Positions 8,714-17,244 of a stretch of DNA of 64,000 bases are shown piece after piece. This DNA is from Bacillota bacterium (GTDB lineage Bacteria > Bacillota > Clostridia > Oscillospirales > Ruminococcaceae). The stretch is from NCBI GenBank assembly GCA_023412215.1, contig JAEYNX010000006.1, forward strand, positions 51,014 to 115,013. The letters run 5' to 3'. Below the pieces are notes generated by a model. That model saw only the letters and a list, made by a program, of their open reading frames with translations. It did no database searches and was not told where the DNA came from. A program made the position numbers and the translations under genes. Every line of letters begins with the position of its first letter. The first letter of the stretch is position 1.

Positions 8714-9247
8714 TTATAGAACAAGATACATGGGTGTACAGCCTTCCAAAAAGCGAATATTATCTGAGTTCATGAATTTGTCGTACTCTTTGAAACCGTT
8801 TCTACGGTAGAACGAAACCGCTTCGGGCACAGAGTATAAAACAATATACTCCGCGCCTATTATACGTTCTGTTATATCATTACAACAGCGAATCAACTCG
8901 CAGAGCACCCTGTCGCTGAAATAGTAGTGCTTCTCTTTTCTATCCTGCGGCAGTTTATGTAGCCCTGATGTAATCGCAAAGTATTTTATCTCAATAGCAG
9001 GCAGCGTGTGCCGATAGCTGCCTATGCAGTAATGGATACCTGAGCAAGCCAGCGAAGCAAAGCCTATTATCTTCCGGGTGGCTTTATCAACAACCAAATA
9101 CGTAACGCAGCCGCCGTCGCCGCAACTGTCTTTTTTAAGATAGTCATTAATAACCCCATTACCGCAATCAAAATCCCCTAATAACTCTACGCTACTAGGG
9201 GATAACAAGGATAATTTAAAATCGATTTCTTCACCGTATGCAATCAT
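8714..9247 (-). CDS. GNAT acetyltransferase, possible TacT-like toxin
   Basis: A 177-aa GNAT-fold protein. The N-terminal part contains FDCGNGVINDYLKKDS, resembling the F-x-C-G-x-x-x-L/I-x-x-[FY]-L motif of TacT/AtaT-type acetyltransferase toxins and their relatives. YLVVDKATRKIIGFASLA forms the central strands and the end carries YSVPEAVSFYRRNGFKEY, the usual acetyl-CoA fold closing motif. TacT-type toxins acetylate aminoacyl-tRNA; whether this one does is unknown. Its ATG overlaps the stop of the small upstream gene by one base (TAATG), as is common in toxin-antitoxin pairs. The two share a promoter at about 9526-9553. An ordinary housekeeping acetyltransferase is also possible. Confidence 0.7.
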   Translation of the reverse strand: MIAYGEEIDFKLSLLSPSSVELLGDFDCGNGVINDYLKKDSCGDGGCVTYLVVDKATRKIIGFASLACSGIHYCIGSYRHTLPAIEIKYFAITSGLHKLPQDRKEKHYYFSDRVLCELIRCCNDITERIIGAEYIVLYSVPEAVSFYRRNGFKEYDKFMNSDNIRFLEGCTPMYLVL

Positions 9248-9411
9248 TATCGTTCTTCTTTATCCAATTTTTGCGGCTCAGCCTTACCCTGTTTTGAGGA
9301 ACGAGCCAAGGCCCTTTTTAGGCCACTGTTATCTTTGTCGGCTAAAAATTCCTGCACCTTGTCAGAGGCAAGTTCAAAAGCCATATTGATAGGTCTTGAA
9401 AGCACAGCCAT
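9247..9411 (-). CDS. 54-aa basic protein, candidate antitoxin partner of the GNAT gene
   Basis: A small charged protein (MAVLSRPINMAFELASDKVQ at its N-terminus, rich in Lys, Arg and Glu toward the end). A longer in-frame reading exists, but AAGGAGG lies eight bases before the ATG at 9411, so the start was placed there. It overlaps the acetyltransferase start by one base, implying translational coupling. The size, charge and position suit an antitoxin, but I do not recognise the ribbon-helix-helix pattern of DUF1778 antitoxins, so the role is inferred from context only. Confidence 0.6.
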   Translation of the reverse strand: MAVLSRPINMAFELASDKVQEFLADKDNSGLKRALARSSKQGKAEPQKLDKEER

Positions 9412-9452
9412 AGCAGTATCCTCCTTATCTTTATCTTCCTTTTTATTCATTG

Positions 9453-9496
9453 AATACACCACCCAAATAAGCATACCGAAGCCTTTGTGGTGTATT
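9453..9496 (-). promoter_or_regulatory. Inverted repeat in the leader of the small gene/GNAT pair
   Basis: AATACACCAC at 9453-9462 and GTGGTGTATT at 9487-9496 form a perfect 10-bp inverted repeat between the promoter and the small gene start. It could be an autoregulatory operator or an mRNA hairpin. Confidence 0.4.
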
Positions 9497-9525
9497 TAGT
9501 CGGTATATGTTCTTCTTGTGCCTAA

Positions 9526-9553
9526 ATTATACCACCAGTTTTTCTAAAAGCAA
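9526..9553 (-). promoter_or_regulatory. Sigma-A promoter for the small gene/GNAT pair
   Basis: On the minus strand TTGCTT (9548-9553) is followed after 16 bases by a perfect TATAAT (9526-9531), which also carries a TGG extension. The start of the 54-aa gene lies about 115 bases downstream. Confidence 0.7.
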
Positions 9554-9788
9554 CAAAAAATGCTCCGATTCCGATTAGAATCACCAAATTTTTCTGTAAT
9601 TGATTTAGCGTTAGTGTCGTTTCTCTCTTTCATTCCTGCTCTTTTCCCGCACGGGCGCGTGCGCCTGCGATAAATATCCTTCAATACAGCGCGGGGAAAA
9701 GGGGAAAGTTGCATAGTCTATGCTAAAAATCTTTTTGTTTGGCACAAGACTATGATATCACTTTAAACCATTAAATTTTCCAGAACCC

Positions 9789-9817
9789 TTGACAACCCCA
9801 GTTGAATATCCTATAAT
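9789..9817 (+). promoter_or_regulatory. Consensus sigma-A promoter of the trp operon
   Basis: TTGACA (9789-9794), 17 bases, TATAAT (9812-9817): a perfect match to both consensus hexamers with ideal spacing. Transcription would begin near 9824, just before the T-box leader. Confidence 0.92.
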
Positions 9818-9837
9818 GACCTTAAAATAACAGCAAA

Positions 9838-10130
9838 ACTTTTGAGCAAGAGTAGTAGAAAAAGTCGGGTGTATCCAGAGAGCCGCTAGATGGTGTGAAT
9901 GCGGCAGCACAGTTTTTTTTGAATGGGCTTGCGAGGGCGGCCCCAAACCGCGCGAACGCGCGGCAGTAGGCGCCGACGGGAACCCCACCCGTTACCACAG
10001 GGGCGCATATGATGGTATGCGAGACGAGTGGATGATTTACATCATCAATTTGGGTGGTACCGCAGAAGTTAAGCTTTTGTCCCAGTTTAGGGGCAAAGGC
10101 TTTTTTTATTTGCTGCGGTGCCACCCTTTT
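9838..10130 (+). ncRNA. Tryptophan-specific T-box leader
   Basis: The leader has the standard T-box parts. GAGCAAGAGTAGTAGA opens Stem I, and AGAGAGCCGCTAGATGG with GTGTGAATGCGGC forms its apical part. GAATGGGC carries the specifier, which reads TGG at 9924-9926, the Trp codon. The antiterminator T-box GGGTGGTACCGCAG is at 10052-10065. The competing terminator strand CTGCGGTGCCACCC (10113-10126) pairs with that T-box with one G-U and runs into TTTT. Uncharged tRNA-Trp would bind and let transcription continue into the trp genes. The terminator-to-trpE distance, about 575 bases, is unusually long because hairpin repeats occupy it. Confidence 0.93.
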
Positions 10131-10680
10131 CATATTTCGGGGGAAGGGAGTCCCCCGTCCCATGTTAAACGCGTAGGGAACGATCCCCGTGCCGTTCCGC
10201 CATGCGGGATACCTCCATACGGATGTTGGGGTATACGCGTCTGCGGGCATTACGCAGGGCAGACACATGGGTCTGCCCCTACATCCTACCCGTTGATGTG
10301 CCCGTAGGGGCGATTATCAATCGCCCGCAGACCCACCGCGAACCCCATTGTAGGGGGCGGCGTCCCCGACGCCCCGTGGTTTACCCTGAGCCCGATTTAC
10401 AATTTGCAGACGACGCCGTAGGGAACGGTCTTGACCGTTCCGTGAGTCCCCTACCAATGCTCGACATAGCATCCACAATGAACTCGTAGGGAACGGCCCC
10501 CGTGTCGTTCCGCCTTTCGCAATCATAAACGGGACGTCGAGGACGCCGTCCCCTACAACTGCCTGTTATCCGCCCACGGTTTTAACCCGCAATGGCTGTT
10601 ATCGCCTCGGGCGGCTGATAGCCGCCCCTACAACCGCTCCTCTTACCGGCATCAAACCGAAAGGCCTTAAGAACATATTT
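10131..10680. repeat. Palindromic repeat array between T-box and trpE
   Basis: Hairpins recognised include: GTAGGGAACGAT/CCGTTCC type at 10173-10199, GGGCAGAC/GTCTGCCCCTAC at 10258-10283, GGGCGATT/AATCGCCC at 10308-10326, GTAGGGGGCGGCGTC/GACGCCCC at 10350-10375, two more GTAGGGAACG types near 10418-10442 and 10487-10511, GGACGTCGAGGACGCCGTCC near 10532-10553, and GGGCGGCTGATAGCCGCCCC at 10609-10628. No gene is seen here. The array lies within the transcribed trp leader. Confidence 0.88.
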
Positions 10681-10706
10681 TAGCAAGGGAAAGGATATGA
10701 GCTGAT

Positions 10707-12164
10707 ATGATTACCCCCAGCTGCGAAACCATTACGGCGCTCGCCAAGGACTACAACACCATCCCCATCTGCAAGGAGATCTTCGCGGATGTGGCGACCC
10801 CCATCTCGCTGTTGCGCCGCATCGCGCAGTTTAGCGAGCGCTACTACCTGCTCGAAAGCGTAGAGGGCGGCGAGCGGTGGAGCCGCTACTCCTTTCTGGG
10901 GTTTGACCCCATCCTGCGCGCCACCTGCAAAAACGGCACCGTGACCGTCGAGGGGGAGAGGTCCGAAACGGTGAAAACTCAAAAGCCCCTTGAGGTGCTG
11001 CGCGCGCTGCTTGCGCGGTACAAGGCCCCAAAACTGGAGGGGATGCCCCCCTTCACGGGCGGGTTTGTCGGCTACTTCGGCTACGCCATGATGGGCTACG
11101 CCGAACCGACCCTAAAACTCTCCACCGACGAGCTTAATGACTACGACCTCATGCTCTTTAACAAGGTGATCGCCTACGACCACCTCAAGCAGAAGATCTG
11201 CGTGGTGGTGAACATGAGCACCGAGCATGTGATGGAAAACTACGGCAAGGCGGTGCAGGAGATCGAAAACATCGTGCGCATCATCCTCGACACCCGCCCG
11301 CTGCCCAAGAGCAAGGCCGACCCCAAGGCGGAGTTTACCTGCAACGTCACCAAAGAGGCCTTCTGCGCGATGGTTAAGAAGACCAAGGAGTACATCGTCG
11401 ACGGCGACATCTTTCAGGCAGTGATCTCCCGCCGGTTTGAAAGCGCCTATCACGTAAGCCTCATGAACGCCTACCGCGTGCTGCGCACCACCAACCCCTC
11501 TCCCTACATGGTGTTTATGCGCATCGACGATGTGGAGATCATGTGTTCCTCGCCCGAAACGCTGGTGCGGCTGCAGAACGGACGCCTTTCCACCTTCCCC
11601 GTGGCGGGCTCCCGCCCGAGGGGTGCCACCACGCAGGAGGATCTGGCGCTGGAAAAGGAGCTGCTGGCGGACGAAAAGGAGCTCTCGGAGCACAACATGC
11701 TGGTAGACCTCGCGCGCAACGACCTCGGGCGCGTCTCACGCTTCGGCTCGGTGGAGGTGCTCGGCTACAAGATGATACACCGCTACTCCAAGATCATGCA
11801 CATCACCTCCTGCGTGGAGGGGAATATCAGCGAAGCCCACGACGCCTGCGACGCGATCGAGGCGATCCTCCCCGCAGGCACCCTTTCGGGCGCGCCCAAG
11901 ATACGCGCCTGCGAGATCATCGAGGAGCTGGAGAAGGGGGCGCGCGGCATCTACGGCGGCGCGCTCGGTTACCTCGACTTCACCGGCAACCTCGACACCT
12001 GCATCGCCATCCGCATGGCGGTGCGCAAGAACGACCGCGTGTGCGTGCAGGCGGGCGGCGGCATCGTGGCCGACAGCGTACCCGAGCTGGAGTACGAGGA
12101 ATCGGGCAACAAGGCGAAGGCGGTAATAGGCGCCATTCTTACAGCAGGCGAGGTGGAAGACTGA
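10707..12164 (+). CDS. trpE: Anthranilate synthase component I
   Basis: TrpE makes anthranilate from chorismate, using ammonia delivered by TrpG, as the first committed step of Trp synthesis. At 485 aa the length is normal. LLES at residues 48-51 is the tryptophan feedback-binding element. The chorismate-binding domain keeps DGDIFQAVISRRF, SRPRGAT, LAEKEL-like ADEKELSEHNMLVDLARND, PAGTLSGAPK and GGGIVADS. AAGGA lies eleven bases before the ATG, with a two-codon ATG-AGC-TGA between, which might affect initiation. The stop overlaps the trpG start (TGATG). The operon is regulated by the upstream Trp T-box, and feedback inhibition is likely from the LLES motif. Confidence 0.97.
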   Translation: MITPSCETITALAKDYNTIPICKEIFADVATPISLLRRIAQFSERYYLLESVEGGERWSRYSFLGFDPILRATCKNGTVTVEGERSETVKTQKPLEVLRALLARYKAPKLEGMPPFTGGFVGYFGYAMMGYAEPTLKLSTDELNDYDLMLFNKVIAYDHLKQKICVVVNMSTEHVMENYGKAVQEIENIVRIILDTRPLPKSKADPKAEFTCNVTKEAFCAMVKKTKEYIVDGDIFQAVISRRFESAYHVSLMNAYRVLRTTNPSPYMVFMRIDDVEIMCSSPETLVRLQNGRLSTFPVAGSRPRGATTQEDLALEKELLADEKELSEHNMLVDLARNDLGRVSRFGSVEVLGYKMIHRYSKIMHITSCVEGNISEAHDACDAIEAILPAGTLSGAPKIRACEIIEELEKGARGIYGGALGYLDFTGNLDTCIAIRMAVRKNDRVCVQAGGGIVADSVPELEYEESGNKAKAVIGAILTAGEVED

Positions 12165-12730
12165 TGATCCTTTTAATCGATAACTACGACAGCTTTACCT
12201 ATAATCTGGTGCAGCTCGCGGGCGGCATCACCACAGACTTAAAGGTGGTGCGCAACGATGCGCTGACGGTGGAGGAAATCCGCGCGCTCGCCCCTTCCCA
12301 CATCATCCTGTCCCCCGGCCCCGGCTACCCCAAGGACGCGGGCGTGTGCGAGGAGGTTATTAGGAAGCTTGCGGGCGAGTTCCCCATCCTTGGCGTCTGC
12401 CTCGGGCATCAGGCTATCTGCGAGGTGTTCGGCGCCACCATCGCCCACGCGGTAAGGCTGATGCACGGCAAAAAGAGCCTGATTAGTATCAACAACCAAA
12501 ACCCCATCTTTGCGGGCCTGCCCGGGCAGATCGAGGCCGCGCGCTACCACTCGCTGGTGGCAAAGCAGGGCACGCTGCCCGAGGAACTGGAGGTGCTCGC
12601 CACCGACGAGCTCGGTGAGATCATGGCGGTGAAGCACCGCGAGCACGACGTCTACGGCCTGCAGTTTCACCCCGAATCGATCCTCACCCCTAAGGGGGAG
12701 GTTATTATGAGGAATTTCTTGGGGCTGTAA
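12164..12730 (+). CDS. trpG: Anthranilate synthase component II (glutamine amidotransferase)
   Basis: The 188-aa class I amidotransferase hydrolyses glutamine to feed ammonia to TrpE. The catalytic triad is plain: Cys79 in LGVCLGHQ, His169 and Glu171 in LQFHPES. The oxyanion segment reads LSPGPGYP. The start MILLIDNYDSFTYNL is classical. Its ATG overlaps the trpE stop by one base, so translation of the two subunits is coupled in a 1:1 manner, and GAGGTGG lies upstream inside trpE. It is not fused to trpD, unlike in some bacteria. A 1.1-kb block of repeats separates it from trpD. In other bacteria such a protein may also serve p-aminobenzoate synthase; no pabB is seen here. Confidence 0.96.
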   Translation: MILLIDNYDSFTYNLVQLAGGITTDLKVVRNDALTVEEIRALAPSHIILSPGPGYPKDAGVCEEVIRKLAGEFPILGVCLGHQAICEVFGATIAHAVRLMHGKKSLISINNQNPIFAGLPGQIEAARYHSLVAKQGTLPEELEVLATDELGEIMAVKHREHDVYGLQFHPESILTPKGEVIMRNFLGL

Positions 12731-13831
12731 ATGTAAATATGCGGGAGGCGGTTGGCTCCCCCCCTGTAGGGGCGAACTGTGTTCGCCCGCAGAATAGCGC
12801 TAAGACCGCGGGCGGCTGATAGCCGCCCCTACAATCGCCCTTTCTTGCCTCCCGTGGTTTATAAGCACACATCCACGGCAAACGCGTAGGGGCGGGGTTC
12901 TCCCGCCCGTGTTCACTCCGTGCCCCCATCGTAGGGGGCGGCGTCCCCGACGCCCCACGGATTAACCGCATCCATGGCACCACGTAGGGAACGGCCTCCG
13001 TGCCGTTCCGTGATGCGAGGCACAACCATACGGATGTTGGGTACGTACCCTTCGACTAACCATATGCGTCAGGAACATCCGCGGGCGGCTGATAGCCGCC
13101 CCTACAACCGCCCTTTTCTTGCCTCCCGTGGTTTATACGCACACATCCACGGCAAACGCGTAGGGGCGGGGTGCTCCCGCCCGTGTTCACCCCGTGCCCC
13201 CATCGTAGGGGGCGGCGTCCCCGACGCCCCACGGATTAACCGCATCCATGGCACCACGTAGGGAACGGCCTCCGTGCCGTTCCGTGATGCGAGGCACCAT
13301 CATACGGATGTTGGACGCATATCCGCGTACATCGTACAGGGCAGACACGCAGGTCTGCCCCTACCCCCCTCCTTTTGCCTCCCGTGGTTTATACGCACAC
13401 ATCCACGGCAAACGCTCGGGGCGGGGCTCTCCCGCCCGCGTTCACCCCGTGCCCCCATCGTAGGGGGCGGCGTTCCCGACGCCCCACGGTTTAAACCACA
13501 GGTGCACGAACAGGGGTAGCGCATTCGGTTAGCCCACCCGTCCTGTAGGGGCGATTATCAATCGCCCCTAGGCCCACCGCAACCCCATCGTAGGGTGCGG
13601 AACGCAAAATATCGCATTCGTAGATTTCACGTCAGGCGATGCCCCTAATTTAACGCCCCAATTCCAGCATGGTGCCAAGCCGCGGGCGAACACAGTTCGC
13701 CCCTACAACCGTTCTGTTAACCCCGGCTTTAACCATATTCACAAAAATATCCTCGGGCGGCTAATAGCCGCCCCTACACACCCCGTCAAGATTCTTACCG
13801 ACATAAATTTTCATTGAAAGGCATGGTGATT
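12731..13831. repeat. 1.1-kb palindromic repeat array between trpG and trpD, with tandem composite units
   Basis: This is the longest array. A composite unit of roughly 270 bases is repeated in tandem: copies begin at about 12808 and 13081, with a partial third from about 13371. Each unit holds, in order, a GGGCGGCTGATAGCCGCCCC hairpin, a CCGTGG...CCACGG pair, a GTAGGGGCGGGG/CCCGCCC hairpin, a GTAGGGGGCGGCGTC/GACGCCCC hairpin and a GTAGGGAACGGC/GCCGTTCC hairpin. Additional hairpins flank the units at about 12766, 13338, 13543, 13680 and 13754. I see no coding region; open frames here cross several hairpins and look accidental. Confidence 0.88.
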
Positions 13832-14857
13832 ATGATGATTAAAGAGGCGCTGAAAACCGTGATGGAGAGGGAAGACCTTCCCTACGAAACCGCGCGGCAG
13901 GTCATGGACGAAATCATGCAGGGGCAGGCGACCAATGCCCAGATCGCGGCGTTTTTGACCGCTCTGCGCATGAAGGGCGAGACCATCGAGGAGATTACCG
14001 CCTGCGCCGCCGTGATGCGCGAGCACTGTACCAAACTCGCCCACGAGGGCGACGTGCTCGAGGTGGTGGGCACGGGTGGCGACGAGGCCTTTACCTTCAA
14101 CATCTCCACCGTCTCGGCGTTTGTCGCGGCAGCGGCGGGCGTGCCGGTAGCCAAGCACGGCAACCGCAGCGTGTCGAGCAAATGCGGCGCCGCCGACGTG
14201 CTCGAGGCGCTGGGCGCGAGGCTCGATCTCACCGCCCAGCAGAGCGCGCAGGTGCTTAAGCAGACCGGCATCTGCTTTATGTTCGCCCCTGTATATCACG
14301 CTTCAATGAAGTACGCCGCGCCCGTGCGCAAGGAGATGGGCGCGCGCACGGTGTTCAACATCCTCGGCCCGCTCGCCAATCCCGCGGCGGCCACCCTGCA
14401 GCTGCTCGGCGTGTACGACGAAAAGCTGGTGCGCCCGCTCGCGCAGGTGCTCGCAAACCTCGGTGTCAAGCGCGCCATGGTGGTGTACGGCGGCGACGGC
14501 TTAGACGAGATCACCCTCACCGCCCCCACCGCGGTGTGCGAGGTAAAGGACGGCGCCCTCAACAGCTACACCCTTCACCCCAACGCCTACGGCCTTGAGC
14601 TGTGCAAAGGCGAGGACCTCACCGGCGGCGACGCGGCGGCTAACGCGCAGATCGCCCGCGGCATCCTGAGCGGCGAAAAGGGCCCCAAGCGCAACGTAGT
14701 GCTGCTAAACGCCGCGGCGTGCCTCTACCTTGCGGGCAAGGTGGAGGATATTTCCGGGGGAATTGCCCTTGCCGCCTCGCTCATTGATTCGGGCGCGGCG
14801 CTTAATAAGCTCAACGATTTTGTAGCCGCGACACAGGCGGCGGGGGCGGTACGGTAA
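13832..14857 (+). CDS. trpD: Anthranilate phosphoribosyltransferase
   Basis: TrpD joins anthranilate to PRPP, the second step of Trp synthesis. The 341-aa protein has the normal length and shows VVGTGGDEAFTFNIST for PRPP binding, VAKHGNRSVSSKCGAADVLEALG for the pyrophosphate loop, and FAPVYHASMKYAAPVRKEMGARTVFNILGPL for anthranilate binding. The first ATG (13832) and the next (13835) are adjacent; AAAGG lies ten bases before 13832, so this pair is preferred over the TTG further upstream. The gene is preceded by the long tandem repeat array and followed by another. Its own ribosome site is modest. Confidence 0.96.
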   Translation: MMIKEALKTVMEREDLPYETARQVMDEIMQGQATNAQIAAFLTALRMKGETIEEITACAAVMREHCTKLAHEGDVLEVVGTGGDEAFTFNISTVSAFVAAAAGVPVAKHGNRSVSSKCGAADVLEALGARLDLTAQQSAQVLKQTGICFMFAPVYHASMKYAAPVRKEMGARTVFNILGPLANPAAATLQLLGVYDEKLVRPLAQVLANLGVKRAMVVYGGDGLDEITLTAPTAVCEVKDGALNSYTLHPNAYGLELCKGEDLTGGDAAANAQIARGILSGEKGPKRNVVLLNAAACLYLAGKVEDISGGIALAASLIDSGAALNKLNDFVAATQAAGAVR

Positions 14858-15490
14858 GCCCACCGCTCGCACATTTTCTATAGGAACAAAACGCGAAACA
14901 TCGCGTTCGTCAATCGCCCGCAGAACAGCGCTAAACCGCGGGCGGCTGATAGCCGCCCCTACGACGTCCCCGTAACCCTGTAGGGGAGCGCATTGCGCTC
15001 CCGCGGTTTAGCCATACGCGTTAGGAATCATACGATTACGGTTGGTATCTATACGTCCTGTAGGGGCGAACTGTGTTCGCCCGCGGTAAGCCTACCGTCC
15101 CACGATTTCAACCGTCCCATTCCCACATTCCCCGTAGGTGCGAACCCATGTGTTCGCCCACATGATTCTATCAACCCCCACGGCAAACACGTAGAGAACG
15201 ACCCCCGTGTCGTTCCGTGATGTGGGATACAGCCATACGTTGTTGGGGCGCGCGCGTCTACGGGCGTTACACAGGGCAGACACATGGGTCTGCCCCTACA
15301 TCCTACCCGTTGACGTACCGTAGGGGGCGGGGTTCTCCCACCCGCGTTCCCAACCCAAGCATTTTTGTAGGCCGTAGGGACAGGGCTTGCCACTGTCCGT
15401 CCGGAAGATGTAACAGGATTAACCCCAAGACGCACAGCACATGCCCCTACCTACCGCGCAGGATGATTCTTTTAATCCAAGAAGGGATGT
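14858..15490. repeat. Palindromic repeat array between trpD and trpC
   Basis: Hairpins recognised include GGGCGGCTGATAGCCGCCCC at about 14940-14959, GTAGGGGAGCGC/GCGCTCCC at 14980-15003, a GTAGGGGCGAAC/GTTCGCCC type near 15060-15085, a GAGAACGAC/GTCGTTCC type near 15192-15217, a GGGCAGAC/GTCTGCCC type near 15274-15298, and a GTAGGGGGCGGGG/CCCACCC type near 15320-15346. No gene is visible. trpC begins immediately afterwards. Confidence 0.85.
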
Positions 15491-15494
15491 TCAT

Positions 15495-16316
15495 ATGATA
15501 CTCGATACCATCGCGCAGTCCGCCAAAGAACGCGTGGCGCGCACAAAGCAGATAGTACCGTTTGACGTGGTGCGGGAAAAGGCGCTCGCCCTCGCCAAGG
15601 CCGAGCCGCAGGAAAACCGCTTCCGGTTTGAGGCCGCGCTCAAAGGGAGCGATATCGCCTTCATCTGCGAGGTGAAGAAGGCCTCCCCCTCCAAGGGCGT
15701 GATTGCCGAGGAGTTCCCCTACGTTCGTATCGCGCGGGACTACGAACAGGCGGGGGCCGCCGCCATCTCGGTGCTCACCGAGCCGCAGTATTTCCTCGGC
15801 AATGACGCGTATCTCACCGAGATTCACAAGGCCGTTACCGTCCCCGTGCTGCGCAAGGATTTTACGGTGGATGACTACCAAATTTACGAGGCCAAGATTA
15901 TCGGCGCCGACGCGGTGCTGCTCATCTGTGCGCTGCTCGATACCTCCACCCTCCGGCGTTCCCTTGCGGTGTGTGAGATGCTCGGCCTCAGCGCCATCGT
16001 CGAGGCGCACACCGAGGGCGAGGTGCAAAGCGCCCTTAATGCGGGTGCGAGGATCGTGGGGGTAAACAACCGCAACCTCAAAACCTTTGAGGTGAACCTG
16101 GAAACCAGCCTGCGCCTGCGCGCGCTGGTGCCGCCCGAGGTACTGTTTATCGCCGAAAGCGGCATCAAAACCGCACAGGATATCGCCCGCTTGCGGGACG
16201 CGGGGGTAAACGCGGCGCTGGTCGGTGAGACGCTGATGCGAAGCCCCGATAAGAGAGCCATGCTCAATGCCTTAAAGGGAGTGCCCGTTCGAACGCCATC
16301 GTCGGCCAACATGTAG
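15495..16316 (+). CDS. trpC: Indole-3-glycerol-phosphate synthase
   Basis: TrpC cyclises CdRP to indole-3-glycerol phosphate. The 273-aa TIM barrel shows ICEVKKASPSKGVI with the catalytic Lys, VPVLRKDFTVDDYQI, and VGVNNRNLKTFEVNLE followed by IAESGIKT. ATG at 15495 was chosen because AGAAGGGA is eight bases upstream; the frame is open further back only through the repeat. The extreme C-terminus (VRTPSSANM) is not conserved-looking, and the TAG stop is the first part of a GTAGGGGGCGGCGTC palindrome, so a repeat appears to have inserted at the gene end and now supplies the stop codon. Otherwise the protein is complete. Confidence 0.96.
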   Translation: MILDTIAQSAKERVARTKQIVPFDVVREKALALAKAEPQENRFRFEAALKGSDIAFICEVKKASPSKGVIAEEFPYVRIARDYEQAGAAAISVLTEPQYFLGNDAYLTEIHKAVTVPVLRKDFTVDDYQIYEAKIIGADAVLLICALLDTSTLRRSLAVCEMLGLSAIVEAHTEGEVQSALNAGARIVGVNNRNLKTFEVNLETSLRLRALVPPEVLFIAESGIKTAQDIARLRDAGVNAALVGETLMRSPDKRAMLNALKGVPVRTPSSANM

Positions 16317-16600
16317 GGGGCGGCGTCCCCGACGCCCCGCGTGTTAACCATCCGCGCAAGGAATAACCACGTTTCCTGTAGGGGCGAACTGTGTTCGCCC
16401 GTGGTAAACCTCTCTCCCCGTGGTCCCTAGGCGAGAAACATCTGCGTTCCCCACAGGGGCAACCCTTGCGGTCGCCCAATCTGAATCCCGGGTAGGTTTT
16501 AATATGCGGACAGGGGCAAGCCCTGTCCCTACAACGTAATTTCTTGCACACCCCGCAGATTAACCCTGCATATGCATCAGGCAACTAAAAGGGAGCGGAT
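16313..16600. repeat. Palindromic repeats between trpC and trpF
   Basis: The first hairpin (GTAGGGGGCGGCGTC/GACGCCCC, 16313-16338) overlaps the trpC stop codon. A GTAGGGGCGAAC/GTTCGCCC type follows at about 16378-16402, then a GACAGGGGCAAGCCCTGTC type at about 16510-16528. The remainder up to trpF is plain. Confidence 0.85.
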
Positions 16601-16605
16601 ATCTT

Positions 16606-17244
16606 ATGAATAATGCTCTTTCCCCAAAAAACAGGACAAAGATTAAAATCTGCGGCTTATCACGGTCGCAGGATATCGAGGCGGTGAACGCGGCGCTGCC
16701 CGATTTCATCGGCTTTGTGTTCGCCGAAAGCCGCCGCAGGGTGTCGGAAGAACAGGCGCGGTCACTCAAGGCGACGCTGGATGCGCGCATCGCGGCGGTG
16801 GGGGTGTTCGTCAACGCGCCTGCCGAGCAGGTCGCGCGCCTGTGCGAGGAAGGGGTTATCGATATCGCCCAGCTGCACGGCGACGAGGACGTAGCGTACA
16901 TCGCAAGGCTCAAACAGCTCACCGGCGCCCCCGTTATCAAGGCGGTGCGCGTGCAGTCGGCGGCGGATATTCTTGCCGCGCAAGCGCTGCCCTGCGACGG
17001 CCTGGTGCTCGATACCTACGCGCCGAACGCCTACGGCGGTAGCGGCCGGACGTTTGATTACGCGCTGATCCCCCCGCTCGAAAAGCCCTTTTTCCTCGCG
17101 GGCGGTTTAAACGCGCAGGCCCTGCCCGCCGCCCTTGCCCGGCACCCCTACGCCGTGGATATCAGCAGCGGCGCGGAAAGCGACGGGGTGAAGGACAGTG
17201 TCAAAATTGCCGAATTGGTAGCGATGGTGCGCGGGCGGGGATAA
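16606..17244 (+). CDS. trpF: Phosphoribosylanthranilate isomerase
   Basis: TrpF isomerises phosphoribosylanthranilate to CdRP, the step between TrpD and TrpC. The 212-aa TIM barrel keeps KIKICGLSR with the catalytic Cys16, FIGFVFAESRRRVS, QLHGDE, and VLDTYAPNAYGGSGRTFDYALI with the catalytic Asp, plus FLAGGLNAQ and DISSGAE for phosphate binding. ATG at 16606 has GGGAGCGG about ten bases upstream. The gene order trpC-trpF is standard for Bacillota and the genes are separate rather than fused. Repeat blocks lie on both sides. Confidence 0.96.
   Translation: MNNALSPKNRTKIKICGLSRSQDIEAVNAALPDFIGFVFAESRRRVSEEQARSLKATLDARIAAVGVFVNAPAEQVARLCEEGVIDIAQLHGDEDVAYIARLKQLTGAPVIKAVRVQSAADILAAQALPCDGLVLDTYAPNAYGGSGRTFDYALIPPLEKPFFLAGGLNAQALPAALARHPYAVDISSGAESDGVKDSVKIAELVAMVRGRG

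Noticed and set aside
11543..12730. A long plus-strand frame overlapping trpE and running into trpG
   Set aside because: Its first two thirds read trpE in the wrong frame with Arg-rich nonsense sequence; only its end coincides with trpG, whose true start is at 12164.
12808..13500. Regular repeats resembling a CRISPR array
   Set aside because: Units are about 270 bases and consist of hairpins with conserved sequence between them. There are no unique spacers of constant size and no cas genes.
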